Shown here: positions 8,519 to 16,250 of the stretch, in pieces | Layout: the number at the start of each line of letters is the position of its first letter | Numbering within the stretch: position 1 is the first letter of the stretch | NCBI GenBank assembly: GCA_038145405.1 | Contig: JAYQPQ010000016.1 | Span: 1 to 28,234, forward strand | From: JAYQPQ01 sp038145405 | GTDB taxonomy: Bacteria > Pseudomonadota > Gammaproteobacteria > Pseudomonadales > GM7GCV1 | Direction: 5' to 3' | Length of the DNA: 28,234 nt | Position numbers and translations under genes: made by a program | Notes under the pieces: model-generated | The model's database searches: none | Seen by the model: only the letters and a program-made list of their open reading frames with translations | Told to the model about the DNA's origin: nothing

Positions 8519-8863
8519 ATGGCCAGACAACCAGTTTTCAAAGACGTCTTCTACAATCAGGGGCAGATTTACGAAATCTACGCCCGCCAGATTTTTCAGA
8601 GCGATCTGATGGGTTTTATCGAAGTCGAGGAATTTGTCTTTGGCGAACGCTCGCAGCTGATCGTCGAGCCAGCCGAAGAGAAACTCAAGAATGAGTTCGC
8701 CAACGTCAAGCGCTCCTTTATCCCCATGCACTCGGTGGTGCGCATCGACGAGGTCGATAAGGAAGGCCAGGTGCGGGTGTCCGATATCAAAAGCAGCGAC
8801 AAGATTGCCCATTTGCCGCTGACGCACTTCAACCGCCAGCCCGGCGGCTCCAAACCCGAGTAA
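8519..8863 (+). CDS. DUF1820 family protein
   Basis: Small protein of 114 residues of unknown function. It starts at ATG 8519 (MARQPVFKDVFYNQGQIYEI); the longer in-frame extension to 8441 has no family support and would overlap the promoter region. The core YARQIFQSDLMGFIEVEEFV, then FGERSQLIVEPAEEKLKNEF, is the conserved DUF1820 block, and SFIPMHSVVRIDEVDKEG follows. It has no signal peptide or membrane segment, so it is probably cytoplasmic. It is divergent from miaB, a pairing also seen in Pseudomonas, which hints at a link with tRNA modification or translation but proves nothing. It is followed directly by a hairpin-bearing repeat that may act as its terminator. Confidence 0.88.
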   Translation: MARQPVFKDVFYNQGQIYEIYARQIFQSDLMGFIEVEEFVFGERSQLIVEPAEEKLKNEFANVKRSFIPMHSVVRIDEVDKEGQVRVSDIKSSDKIAHLPLTHFNRQPGGSKPE

Positions 8864-8905
8864 GGGCCGGCCATGCGGCCTGCCACAGCCGTATAAGCCG
8901 GCTGG
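8864..8905. repeat. Direct repeat copy 1, hairpin-bearing
   Basis: A unit of about 41 bp starting GGGCCGGCC and ending AGCCGGCTG, directly after the DUF1820 stop. It matches the copy at 8934-8974 at 37 of 41 positions. It can fold as GGCCGGCC-ATGC-GGCCTGCC, an 8-bp stem with one mismatch, and contains the palindrome AGCCGGCT. It abuts the N gap, so further copies may be hidden there. A role as a bidirectional terminator between convergent genes is inferred. Confidence 0.75.
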
Positions 8906-8915
8906 NNNNNNNNNN
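8906..8915. other. Assembly gap of 10 N between repeat copies
   Basis: Ten N placeholders between two near-identical repeat units. Unlike the first gap, the flanks (gctgg / tttgt) do not overlap, so real sequence, possibly more repeat units, is missing. Confidence 0.95.
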
Positions 8916-8933
8916 TTTGTGTATTACCGACGG

Positions 8934-8974
8934 GGGCCGGCCTTGCGGCCTGCCACTGCCTTATCAGCCGGCTG
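8934..8974. repeat. Direct repeat copy 2, overlaps the aminotransferase 3' end
   Basis: Second copy of the 41-bp unit, 37 of 41 positions identical to copy 1, starting 70 positions later as assembled. Its last bases encode the final two or three residues and the stop of the minus-strand aminotransferase gene (stop at 8964-8966), so the repeat extends into coding sequence. Confidence 0.75.
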
Positions 8975-10247
8975 AGGCGTCCAGACGCTGACGCACGGTG
9001 GCCAGCTTTACACAGGTGACAAAGACGTCCATCGCCTTTTCCAGTTCCGCCAGCGGCGGCATGGACGGCGCGATGCGGATGTTGCTGTTTTCCGGATCGC
9101 GGCGATAGGGGAAGGTGGCGCCAGCAGGTGTCAGCTTTACGCCCGCCTCGGCAGCCAGGCGCACCACTCCGGTTGCCAGACCGGGCATGGTGTCGTAGGA
9201 CACGAAATAGCCGCCCTTGGGTCGCGTCCAGCTGCCGTAGTTGGCATCCAGGCTGGCATCCAGTTTCGACAATACCAGTGCAAACTTGGGCGCCAGCAGT
9301 TCGCGGTGACGCGCCATTTGCGCCTTCAAGGCTTGCAGATTGGGAAACTTGCGCAGGTGGCGCAGCTGATTGACCTGATCAAAACAGATAATGCCGGTTT
9401 GCAGCATGGGTTCGATGGCCTTGATGTTGGCCTCCGAGCTGCCCAGCCAGCCGATTCCCGCGCCGGCGAAACTGATTTTTGAAGTGGACGCGAAGTGCCA
9501 GGCGCTGTCTTCGGTATGGGCCTCAACGCAGGCTTGCCACAGGCTTTTCAGCACCGGGGCATCATCGACCAGATCCTGAATGGCGTAGGCGTTGTCCCAG
9601 AAGATGCGAAAGTTTTCCCCGGCGATCTGGCCCAGTCTGGCCAGGCGATCGACAGTTTCATCGCTGTAGACACCACCGGTGGGGTTGGCGTATTTGGGCA
9701 CGCACCAGATACCGATGATCTGGTTGTCGCCGCGCACCAGGGCCTCGACGGCGTCCATATCCGGGCCAGTTTCCAGCAGGGGCACGTTGACCATGCTGAT
9801 GCCAAAGCTCTCGCACAGGCCGAAGTGACGATCGTAGCCCGGCACCGGGCAGATCATCTTGGGGTTTCCCAGGTTGCGCCAGGCGGTAGCCGGGCCGCGG
9901 CAGCCATAGAGGTACATGAACAGCATGGTCAGGTACATGAGCTGCAGGCTGGAGTTGCCACCGGCGATAATGTTGGCTGCCGGCAGTTCCATCATTTCAC
10001 CGCCGAGGGCGCGCGCTTCGGGCAACCCATGCAGTCCGCCGTAGTTGCGCGTGTCGATCTTAGAATCGGAGATAAACTGACCCTGCAGAATGCCGTCCAG
10101 ATCGTTGGACATATCCAGCTGCGCCGCAGAGGGCTTGCCTCGCGTCAGATCAAGATTCAGCTTCTGGGCTTGCAACGCCGCGTACTGGCTGGCGATCTCT
10201 GCCTCCAGACGCTGCATTTGCTCGGTGGAAGCCTGCTGCAGATTCAT
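8964..10247 (-). CDS. Aspartate aminotransferase, class I subgroup Ic
   Basis: PLP-dependent aminotransferase of the subgroup Ic aspartate transaminase family (Pfam PF12897-type), predicted to interconvert aspartate and oxaloacetate with 2-oxoglutarate/glutamate. ATG 10247 is chosen over GTG 10256 because a GGAG lies 8 nt upstream of it. The 427-residue product has DLTRGKPSAAQLDMS near the N-terminus, YGGLHGLPEAR, the cofactor-binding CVPKYANPTGG and IFWDNAYAIQDL, and STSKISFAGAGIGW with the Schiff-base Lys at residue 257. It is divergent from ilvE, another aminotransferase, across 175 bases with promoters for each. The final residues lie within a direct repeat. The substrate is inferred from the family and could be broader. 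Confidence 0.88.
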   Translation of the reverse strand: MNLQQASTEQMQRLEAEIASQYAALQAQKLNLDLTRGKPSAAQLDMSNDLDGILQGQFISDSKIDTRNYGGLHGLPEARALGGEMMELPAANIIAGGNSSLQLMYLTMLFMYLYGCRGPATAWRNLGNPKMICPVPGYDRHFGLCESFGISMVNVPLLETGPDMDAVEALVRGDNQIIGIWCVPKYANPTGGVYSDETVDRLARLGQIAGENFRIFWDNAYAIQDLVDDAPVLKSLWQACVEAHTEDSAWHFASTSKISFAGAGIGWLGSSEANIKAIEPMLQTGIICFDQVNQLRHLRKFPNLQALKAQMARHRELLAPKFALVLSKLDASLDANYGSWTRPKGGYFVSYDTMPGLATGVVRLAAEAGVKLTPAGATFPYRRDPENSNIRIAPSMPPLAELEKAMDVFVTCVKLATVRQRLDASAG

Positions 10248-10288
10248 GGCAAACACTCCGGGGAAAAGGCTGTGGTGAGAAGGGCGCG

Positions 10289-10316
10289 ATTATAGTCAGT
10301 CCCGGCTGTATCGCAA
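10289..10316 (-). promoter_or_regulatory. Candidate promoter of the aspartate aminotransferase
   Basis: On the minus strand TTGCGA (10311-10316) and TATAAT (10289-10294) are separated by 16 bases. The -10 box is about 41 bases upstream of the ATG at 10247. Confidence 0.5.
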
Positions 10317-10372
10317 TCTCGACAATACAGGTCCGTTTGCGCGCGGGTATGGGCAGCCGGGGTTGGCTTGCC

Positions 10373-10378
10373 TATAAT
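10373..10378 (+). promoter_or_regulatory. ilvE: Candidate -10 box for ilvE
   Basis: Perfect TATAAT 44 bases upstream of the ilvE ATG, in the region divergent from the aspartate aminotransferase. No convincing -35 hexamer lies at normal spacing. An AGGA ribosome-binding core follows at about 10409. Confidence 0.45.
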
Positions 10379-10422
10379 CTGCGCCCCGCATCTTTGCGGC
10401 GAAAATCAGGAATTCCGACATT

Positions 10423-11505
10423 ATGTCCAGCTACCAGATCGACCCCGGCGTCGAGCAAGCGCTCGCCGGATTCAGCCTTCCCGAAAAACTCGGCTTTGGC
10501 GTCGTCAAGGCGCCCGTCATGTTCGTGGCCGAGTATGTGGATGGCGGCTGGGAGCCGGGCAAGATTGAGCCCTATCAGGCCATCAGCCTGGATCCGGCAG
10601 CCAAGACGCTGCATTACGCCCAACAGGTCTTCGAAGGCCTGAAGGCCTATAAGGTCAACCAGGCCCATGCCAACTTCTTCCGCCCCCTGAAAAATATGGA
10701 GCGGCTGAACTTCTCAGCGGCACGCCTGTGTATGCCGGAAGTTCCGCGCGACCTCTTTATGCAGGGCATCGGTCTGGTTACTGCCTGGAATGAACCCTTT
10801 ATCCCCACCCGTAGCGGCCAGAGCCTCTATTTGCGCCCCTTTATGCTGGGCACCACCGGCGCGCTGGGCATGGCGCCGGCGGCGACCTATTTGTTCCTGG
10901 TCATCGCCAGTCCGGTCGAGGCCTATCACTCGGGTGAAATGCGCATACTAATCGAGCGGGAAGCCTGTCGTTCTTCTCGCGGCGGCACCGGCGCCGCCAA
11001 GTGCGGCGGCAATTACGCGGCCGCCATGCTGTCGGCGCGCAATACCCAGGCCAAGGGTTTCCACCAGTCGCTCTGGCTGGATCCGGTCGCTATGACCAAC
11101 ATTGAAGAGTTGTCCGGCATGAACTTTTTTGCCGTCATCGACGGCGAACTGTATACGCCCCGGCTGACCGACACCTTCCTCAACGGCATTACCCGCGACT
11201 CGCTGCTGCAGTTGGCGCCAAGCATGGGTTACAAGGTCGTACAGCGCGCCATGCCGATCGAAGAGCTGCTGGCGGATATTCGCGCCGGACGTTGTACCGA
11301 AGCCTTTGCCTGCGGTACGGCGGCCATTATCAGCCCGGTTAGCGTGATCGCCGATGCCGATGGCAGCAGTTATGAACTGCCGCGTATCGACGATGTGGCC
11401 GCGACCCTGCGCCATCGCCTGCTGGCGATTCAGCAGCGCGTAGAGGCTGATCCCTTTGGTTGGGTCAGCGAAGTCGACCCGACCTGCTATCCGTCAGCAA
11501 ATTAA
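10423..11505 (+). CDS. ilvE: Branched-chain amino acid aminotransferase
   Basis: Fold-type IV PLP aminotransferase (BCAT type II, about 360 residues) catalysing the last step of leucine, isoleucine and valine synthesis. Visible blocks are LHYAQQVFEGLKAYK, the RLNFSAARLCMPEVP segment, LYLRPFMLGTTGALGM, and GTGAAKCGGNYAAAM, where K193 is the cofactor lysine. Later blocks are LDPVAMTNIEELSGMNFF and ACGTAAIISPV. The length and C-terminus (DPFGWVSEVD) match bacterial type II enzymes, which are longer than E. coli IlvE. It is transcribed alone, divergent from the aspartate aminotransferase and convergent with the SIMPL-domain gene. Confidence 0.95.
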   Translation: MSSYQIDPGVEQALAGFSLPEKLGFGVVKAPVMFVAEYVDGGWEPGKIEPYQAISLDPAAKTLHYAQQVFEGLKAYKVNQAHANFFRPLKNMERLNFSAARLCMPEVPRDLFMQGIGLVTAWNEPFIPTRSGQSLYLRPFMLGTTGALGMAPAATYLFLVIASPVEAYHSGEMRILIEREACRSSRGGTGAAKCGGNYAAAMLSARNTQAKGFHQSLWLDPVAMTNIEELSGMNFFAVIDGELYTPRLTDTFLNGITRDSLLQLAPSMGYKVVQRAMPIEELLADIRAGRCTEAFACGTAAIISPVSVIADADGSSYELPRIDDVAATLRHRLLAIQQRVEADPFGWVSEVDPTCYPSAN

Positions 11506-11576
11506 CCGGAGCTGCCCAGGCGACGTTGCAAAACGCGCCTGAGCTGCCCCCGGTGGTATAAACCTGGCTCTGAGGA

Positions 11577-12287
11577 TTACTCGGAGATGATCAGGTCGAA
11601 TACCACATCGATCTGATCGCTGAAGGTGATCTGCTCCGGCAGGTACTGCCCCACCGGGCCGGCGTCGGCTGCGGCGGTGCGAAAGGCCATTTGCACCCCC
11701 GCCTCCATAAACACCGGTCTGACTTGCTGGCTGCGGTAGTTAATTGAACTGATCGGGCCCAGCTCGGCGCCATAGGCTTGCGCCAGCTCCATCGCCTGCT
11801 GCTTGGAGTGCTCAATGGCCAGTTCGCGGGCACGGCGTTCCAGGGCGCTGGGGTCGCTGACCTGGTACTCAATCTGATTCACGCTGTCGATGCCTTGCGC
11901 CAGGGCCGTATCCAGCAGGCCTTCCAGATCCTCCAGATCCTTGACCATGACGGTCAATACCCGGCTGGCCTGATAACCGGCAAACACCTGTTCGCCACTG
12001 CGGTAATCGTAGCGCGGGTTGGTGCGCAGGGTGCCGGCAGTGATGTCGTCTTCTGCGAATCCGAGATCGTCGAGGGCCTCCAGGAAGGCATTGACCCGCG
12101 TGTCCACCTCGTCCTTGGCGGCTGTGCTTTCACGGCGCACGGACTTCACCGACAGATTGACCCGGGCGCTGTCCGGCTTGGCCGAGACCTCGCCCAGACC
12201 GGTGACGCTGACCTGACGATCGGCGGCAACCGCGACCAGCGGCACAACCAGCAAGAGGGCGGACAGGAATTTGGCTGTTGGATTCAT
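11577..12287 (-). CDS. SIMPL-domain (DUF541) periplasmic protein
   Basis: Exported protein of 236 residues. The N-terminus MNPTAKFLSALLLVVPLVAVA is a Sec signal peptide with likely cleavage before ADRQ. The mature part is a single SIMPL/DUF541 domain: VSVTGLGEVSAKPDSARVNL, then FLEALDDLGFAEDDI, TNPRYDYRSGEQVFAGYQAS and the C-terminal SDQIDVVFDL. Members such as YggE are linked to oxidative-stress tolerance and oligomerise in the periplasm, but no enzymatic activity is established. A GAGG ribosome-binding core precedes the ATG. It lies 84 bases beyond xerC on the same strand, where Pseudomonas has a HAD phosphatase gene instead. It may be read from the xerC operon or alone. Confidence 0.9.
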   Translation of the reverse strand: MNPTAKFLSALLLVVPLVAVAADRQVSVTGLGEVSAKPDSARVNLSVKSVRRESTAAKDEVDTRVNAFLEALDDLGFAEDDITAGTLRTNPRYDYRSGEQVFAGYQASRVLTVMVKDLEDLEGLLDTALAQGIDSVNQIEYQVSDPSALERRARELAIEHSKQQAMELAQAYGAELGPISSINYRSQQVRPVFMEAGVQMAFRTAAADAGPVGQYLPEQITFSDQIDVVFDLIISE

Positions 12288-12371
12288 GCAGACCTCACCT
12301 CGTAATGATTTCCAACTTGGACAGTCGGAACGGCAAATTAGTGCATCTAGCTGATGTTGGGAAGGGCGGCC

Positions 12372-13292
12372 TCAGGTGGAGTCGGCGGCCTTGGGCTTTT
12401 TGCTGGCGCGCGGATGCGCCTTGTCGTACACCGACGCCAGGTGCTGGAAGTCGAGGTGGGTATAGACCTGGGTGGTGCCGAGATTGGCGTGGCCGAGCAG
12501 CTCCTGCACGGCACGCAAATCGCCACTGGACTCGAGCAAATGCGAGGCAAAGGAGTGGCGCAGCATGTGCGGATGGATGGGTTGAGAGCTGTCCTGCAGC
12601 AAGCCCAGTTGGGCCAGCCGGGCCTGCACGGCCCGGTTGCTGATGCGCTGGCCGCGTTCTGACAGAAACAGCGCAGTTGCGCCGGCATTGGCGCGCTCGC
12701 CGCGCACTGTTAGCCACTGGCGCAGGGCCTTGATGGCGTAAGAGCCGACCGGAACCAAGCGCGTTTTGTTGCCCTTGCCGGTCACTTCTACCGCGGCATC
12801 CTGCACATCCAGCGATCCCAGATCAAGTCCGGTCAGCTCGCTTAGACGCAGGCCGCAGGAATAGAGTAGCTCCAACATGGCGCGGTCGCGATGGTCGATC
12901 CAGCGCTCGCCGCGGATTTCCAGCAGCCGGCTGGTGGCATCCACGTCCAGCACCTTGGGCAGTTTGCGCGGCGACTTTGGCGCTTTGAGACCAAGCGCGG
13001 GATTGGCTTTGACCCAGGTATTGCGCTGCGCAAAGGCAAAGAAGGTGCGCACGGCGGAGAGCCAGCGCTGCAGGGATCGGCCACCCAGGCCGGCGCGGTG
13101 CCGCGCCGCCAGCAGATTGCGCAGGGCCAGGCCGTCGAACTGCGTCAATACCAGGTCGGCGCCACCAATCTGTTCGAGGTGCTGCAGGTCGCGACGATAA
13201 TTGGACTGGGTGTGCGGGGAGAGGTTGCGCTCGCTGCGCAGGTGCTCGACAAAGCGATCGATCGCCACACCGAGACTTGGGGCCTGTGTCAC
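12372..13292 (-). CDS. xerC: Tyrosine recombinase XerC
   Basis: Site-specific recombinase that with XerD resolves chromosome dimers at dif. The product has 306 residues and starts at GTG 13292, overlapping the DUF484 stop (GTGA). The N-terminal core-binding domain occupies about residues 1-95. The catalytic domain has all six active residues: R149 (CGLRLSEL), K173 (GKGNKTR), H242 and R245 (HMLRHSFASH), H268 (LLGHANLGTT) and nucleophile Y277 (QVYTHLD). These match E. coli XerC positions within two residues. It sits at the end of the lptM-lysA-dapF-DUF484-xerC operon, the usual home of chromosomal xerC in this group, so it is not a phage or integron integrase. Confidence 0.97.
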   Translation of the reverse strand: MTQAPSLGVAIDRFVEHLRSERNLSPHTQSNYRRDLQHLEQIGGADLVLTQFDGLALRNLLAARHRAGLGGRSLQRWLSAVRTFFAFAQRNTWVKANPALGLKAPKSPRKLPKVLDVDATSRLLEIRGERWIDHRDRAMLELLYSCGLRLSELTGLDLGSLDVQDAAVEVTGKGNKTRLVPVGSYAIKALRQWLTVRGERANAGATALFLSERGQRISNRAVQARLAQLGLLQDSSQPIHPHMLRHSFASHLLESSGDLRAVQELLGHANLGTTQVYTHLDFQHLASVYDKAHPRASKKPKAADST

Positions 13293-13969
13293 TCCAAGCG
13301 TTCCATCAGGCGGCCGATCAGGGCGGCAAGATAGCTGAGGAAGTCGCTGCCCATATCGTTCTGGAAGCGGGCCTCCTCGCGCGAGATGAGCAGCAGGTAG
13401 CCGGCGCCCTGCTCCAGCGCCAGAGGCACCAGAGCGATGGAACCGGTGGCGGCTCCGCTAAGCTGGGTTAGTTCCTGCAACCAGTCCGGGCACTGGCCCA
13501 GATAGCTGGGTCGGCGTGCGACCAGTTCGACCAGGCGACTGACATGGTCTGCGTTACAGCGCAGCACGCCCTTGGTCAGATCGGGATGAATGGCTTCGGC
13601 GATCAGGATCTGGCTGCCTTGCAGGCCGAACAGATCCTTGATCAGTAGGTGAGCGCGCGAAACCATGGGCTGGGCACTGCGGCAATCCAGCAGCTCGATG
13701 GTGAATTTCTCCATCTTTTCCAGCAGGCGCTGGTTCAGTTCGGCGTTGCCGGCCAGGTGCTCAAAGCGCTGCCGCGCCATTGCCTGTTCTTCCCGCAATA
13801 CCTGAATCTGGCGCTCGATCAGCGAGGTGGCGCCCACGACCTGATGGGAGAATTTCAGCTTGGCCAGCAATTCGGGACGTTGGTCGATAAAGTTCGGGTG
13901 GGCTTCCAGGAACTGGATGACCTGATCGCTGGTTACTTCCTGGCTGACCTGGCTTGTTTTGCCTGCCAT
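13289..13969 (-). CDS. DUF484 family protein
   Basis: Cytoplasmic protein of 226 residues of the DUF484 family, always found between dapF and xerC in gammaproteobacteria. Visible blocks are VIQFLEAHPNFIDQRPELLA, a coiled-coil-like stretch with SLIERQIQVLREEQAMARQR, and a C-terminal GAF-like half with LVPLALEQGAGYLLLISREE and FLSYLAALIGRLMERL. Function is unknown; the context suggests a link with XerC or cell-wall precursor supply. The start overlaps the dapF 3' end by 37 nt, longer than the other overlaps in this operon, and the stop overlaps xerC by 4 nt. Confidence 0.92.
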   Translation of the reverse strand: MAGKTSQVSQEVTSDQVIQFLEAHPNFIDQRPELLAKLKFSHQVVGATSLIERQIQVLREEQAMARQRFEHLAGNAELNQRLLEKMEKFTIELLDCRSAQPMVSRAHLLIKDLFGLQGSQILIAEAIHPDLTKGVLRCNADHVSRLVELVARRPSYLGQCPDWLQELTQLSGAATGSIALVPLALEQGAGYLLLISREEARFQNDMGSDFLSYLAALIGRLMERLE

Positions 13970-14793
13970 CGTATTTTCCCTTGGAATACCGTTTTGGCCG
14001 GCCCGGTAAGACGCACGGCCGTGCCTTCACCCTGCCATTCAATTCTGAGCTGGCCCCCGGGTAGATTAACGAGGACCCGGTTGTCGAGCAAGCCGAGCTG
14101 GATGCCGGCGATGGCGGCGGCGCAAGCGCCGGATCCACAGGCCAGGGTTTCGCCGGAACCGCGTTCGTAGACGCGCAGGCTCACTTCGCCGCGGTCCAGT
14201 ATCTGTATAAAGCCGACATTGACGCGTTGCGGGAAGAGTTCGTGGCGCTCGAAATAGGGCCCCCAGGTTGCCACCGGCGCACTGGCCGTGTCCTCTACCT
14301 GTATCACCATGTGCGGATTGCCCAGCGACAGGGCGCTGAACGCGATGGGCTGGCCGGCAAACTCGGTATGGTAAAGCGCTGCCCTGGCTGGCGCCTGCAA
14401 CGGAATGCCGGCGGGTTCAAATTGAGGTAGGGCGAGATCGACGCTGTAGCTGTGGTCGTCGTTAACGGCAATCTCCATGACTCCGGCAGCCGTGCGCACG
14501 CGGATCAGATTTTTGCTGGTGAGATGGCGTTCGCGTACAAACTTGGCAAAGCAGCGCGCGCCGTTGCCGCATTGGCTGACCTCGCTGCCATCCTGGTTGA
14601 AAATGCGATAGTCAAAGTCGACGTCCGGATCGCTCGGTGGTTCGACCAGCAGAATCTGATCACAGCCCACGCCAAAGTGGCGATCGGCGATCTTGCGCGC
14701 CTGGCTGGCAGTCATGGTTACCTGCTGCGTGACGCCGTCGAGCACGACAAAATCGTTGCCCAGGCCTTGCATCTTGGTGAAGGGCAGCCACAT
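13933..14793 (-). CDS. dapF: Diaminopimelate epimerase
   Basis: Cofactor-independent racemase converting LL- to meso-diaminopimelate for lysine and peptidoglycan. The product has 286 residues. The N-terminal MWLPFTKMQGLGNDFVVLDG is typical, and the two-cysteine active site is intact: C75 in SQCGNGARCFAKF and C219 in ETLACGSGAC. The start shares one base with the lysA stop (TGATG), so translation is coupled. The order lptM-lysA-dapF-DUF484-xerC is conserved in Pseudomonas relatives. The C-terminal extension WQAKQARSARK is slightly longer than in E. coli. Confidence 0.97.
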   Translation of the reverse strand: MWLPFTKMQGLGNDFVVLDGVTQQVTMTASQARKIADRHFGVGCDQILLVEPPSDPDVDFDYRIFNQDGSEVSQCGNGARCFAKFVRERHLTSKNLIRVRTAAGVMEIAVNDDHSYSVDLALPQFEPAGIPLQAPARAALYHTEFAGQPIAFSALSLGNPHMVIQVEDTASAPVATWGPYFERHELFPQRVNVGFIQILDRGEVSLRVYERGSGETLACGSGACAAAIAGIQLGLLDNRVLVNLPGGQLRIEWQGEGTAVRLTGPAKTVFQGKIRWQAKQARSARK

Positions 14794-16046
14794 CAGGCAT
14801 CACCCAGCAAATGTTCGCCTCGCAGCAGGTCATCCAGCGTTTCGCGTTGCCGCACCACCTGCGCACGGTCGCCGTCGACCATGATTTCGGCAGCGCGCGG
14901 CCGCGTGTTGTAGTTTGAGCTCATGGTAAAGCCGTAAGCGCCGGCACCCAGAACGGCCAGCAGGTCGCCCGCTTCGATGCCGAGCTCACGTTGCTTGCCG
15001 AGAAAATCGCCGGTTTCGCACACCGGGCCGACCACGTCCCAGATCTGCTTGGTGCGATTGGTCGACTGATCGACTTCGACGATATTCATCCAGGCCTGGT
15101 AGAGCGCCGGACGCAGCAGGTCGTTCATGGCGGCGTCGACTACCGCGAAATGATGGGTCTCGGTGGATTTGAGATATTCGACACGCGTCAGCAGCACACC
15201 GGCATTGGCGGCAATGGAGCGTCCCGGCTCAAATATCAGTCGCTCACTGCGGCCGTCCATACGGGCGCGCACGCCGGCACAGAGTTCGTGTGGCAAGGGC
15301 GGCGTTTCATCGCGATAGCGTACGCCGAGGCCGCCGCCGAGATCGAGATGGTGCAAGTGAATGCCATCGGCCTGCAGTCGGTCGACCAGCTCGAGCACCC
15401 GCTCCAGGGCGTCGAAGTAGGGCGGCAGCTGCGTCAGCTGCGAGCCGATATGGCAGTCGACGCCGACCAATTGCAGGTGCGGCAGGCCGGCAGCCAGCTG
15501 ATAGATCTGCGGTGCGCACTTGATATCGATACCGAACTTGTTTTCCCGTAGCCCGGTCGAAATATAGGGATGGGTTTTAGCATCCACATCCGGGTTTACG
15601 CGCAGCGAAATGGGGGCAGTGACGCCGTGGGCAGCGGCGACGTCATTGATGCGCAGCAATTCCGAGTCGGACTCGGCGTTAAAGCAGAGAATGCCGACTT
15701 CCAGCGCGCGTTCGATCTCGGCGCGGGTTTTGCCCACGCCGGAAAAAATGGTTTTGCCCGGATCGCCACCGGCGCATATGACGCGTTCCAGTTCGCCGCC
15801 GGAGACGATGTCGAAGCCGCTGCCGCGCTGCGCCAGCACCTGCAATACGGCCAGATTGGAGTTGGCCTTGACCGCGTAGCAGACCAGGTCGTCCGGGCGC
15901 AGGGCTTCTTGCCAAACGCACAGGTGGCGCTCCAGCGTGGCGCGGCTGTAGACATAGAGCGGCGTGCCGAATTCATGCGCCAGCTCGGCCAGCGGCAACT
16001 GCTCGGCGTGCAGCACGCTCCCGCTGCGCTGAAAAAAGTCAGTCAT
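14793..16046 (-). CDS. lysA: Diaminopimelate decarboxylase
   Basis: PLP-dependent decarboxylase making L-lysine from meso-diaminopimelate. The ATG at 16046 (MTDFFQRSGSVLHAEQLPLA) is preferred over an in-frame codon at 16142, because the longer frame would read through the small lipoprotein gene lptM. The product has 417 residues. The PLP lysine is K60 in CYAVKAN. HIGSQ, EPGRSIAANAGVLLTRVEYLK and GPVCETGDFLGKQREL (catalytic Cys) are present, and the C-terminal barrel has GAYGFTMSSNYNTRPRAAE. The start overlaps the lptM stop (ATGA) and the stop overlaps the dapF start. Confidence 0.97.
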   Translation of the reverse strand: MTDFFQRSGSVLHAEQLPLAELAHEFGTPLYVYSRATLERHLCVWQEALRPDDLVCYAVKANSNLAVLQVLAQRGSGFDIVSGGELERVICAGGDPGKTIFSGVGKTRAEIERALEVGILCFNAESDSELLRINDVAAAHGVTAPISLRVNPDVDAKTHPYISTGLRENKFGIDIKCAPQIYQLAAGLPHLQLVGVDCHIGSQLTQLPPYFDALERVLELVDRLQADGIHLHHLDLGGGLGVRYRDETPPLPHELCAGVRARMDGRSERLIFEPGRSIAANAGVLLTRVEYLKSTETHHFAVVDAAMNDLLRPALYQAWMNIVEVDQSTNRTKQIWDVVGPVCETGDFLGKQRELGIEAGDLLAVLGAGAYGFTMSSNYNTRPRAAEIMVDGDRAQVVRQRETLDDLLRGEHLLGDA

Positions 16047-16174
16047 GGCTGCGTACTCTGCTGGAGAGACAGGCTGAGCTCCTGAGGGGTTTCCGGCAGG
16101 TAAAGCGGTCCCGTCTGACCGCATCCGGTCAGCAGCAGGCAAAGCCAGAAAATGTTTCGCGCAGTACGTGCCAT
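16043..16174 (-). CDS. lptM: LptM (YifL/LppL-type) small lipoprotein
   Basis: A 43-residue lipoprotein. It reads MARTARNIFWLCLLLTGCGQ with lipobox LLTGC (Cys at residue 18), followed at once by GQTGPLYLPETPQ, the CGQxGPLYLP signature of LptM/YifL. In E. coli LptM helps assemble the LptD/LptE lipopolysaccharide translocon by aiding disulfide formation. It is the first gene of the lysA operon, exactly where lppL lies upstream of lysA in Pseudomonas, and its stop overlaps the lysA start (ATGA). Length, lipobox, signature and context agree. Confidence 0.93.
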   Translation of the reverse strand: MARTARNIFWLCLLLTGCGQTGPLYLPETPQELSLSLQQSTQP

Positions 16175-16205
16175 GTGTCCCCGTCCGGGTCGTTAAATGG
16201 GCGGC

Positions 16206-16211
16206 AGTATA
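16206..16211 (-). promoter_or_regulatory. Candidate -10 box for the lptM-lysA operon
   Basis: Minus-strand TATACT, 32 bases upstream of the lptM ATG in the 76-base gap after argH. No clear -35 element. Weak call. Confidence 0.3.
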
Positions 16212-16250
16212 GCCCAGGGTCTCCCGGGAATCGCCTTGCCCCGCTCTGCT

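Noticed and set aside
11517..11541. CAGGCG/CGCCTG inverted repeat between convergent ilvE and the SIMPL gene as a terminator
   Set aside because: Stem only six base pairs with a 13-base loop and no T run on either strand; too weak to annotate.
12372..13292. Tyrosine recombinase as sign of an integron or prophage
   Set aside because: Catalytic spacing and the dapF-DUF484-xerC operon identify chromosomal XerC; no attachment sites, cassettes or phage genes nearby.
16047..16142. Longer N-terminus for lysA from 16142
   Set aside because: It overlaps the lptM coding sequence in another frame and adds 32 residues without family similarity.
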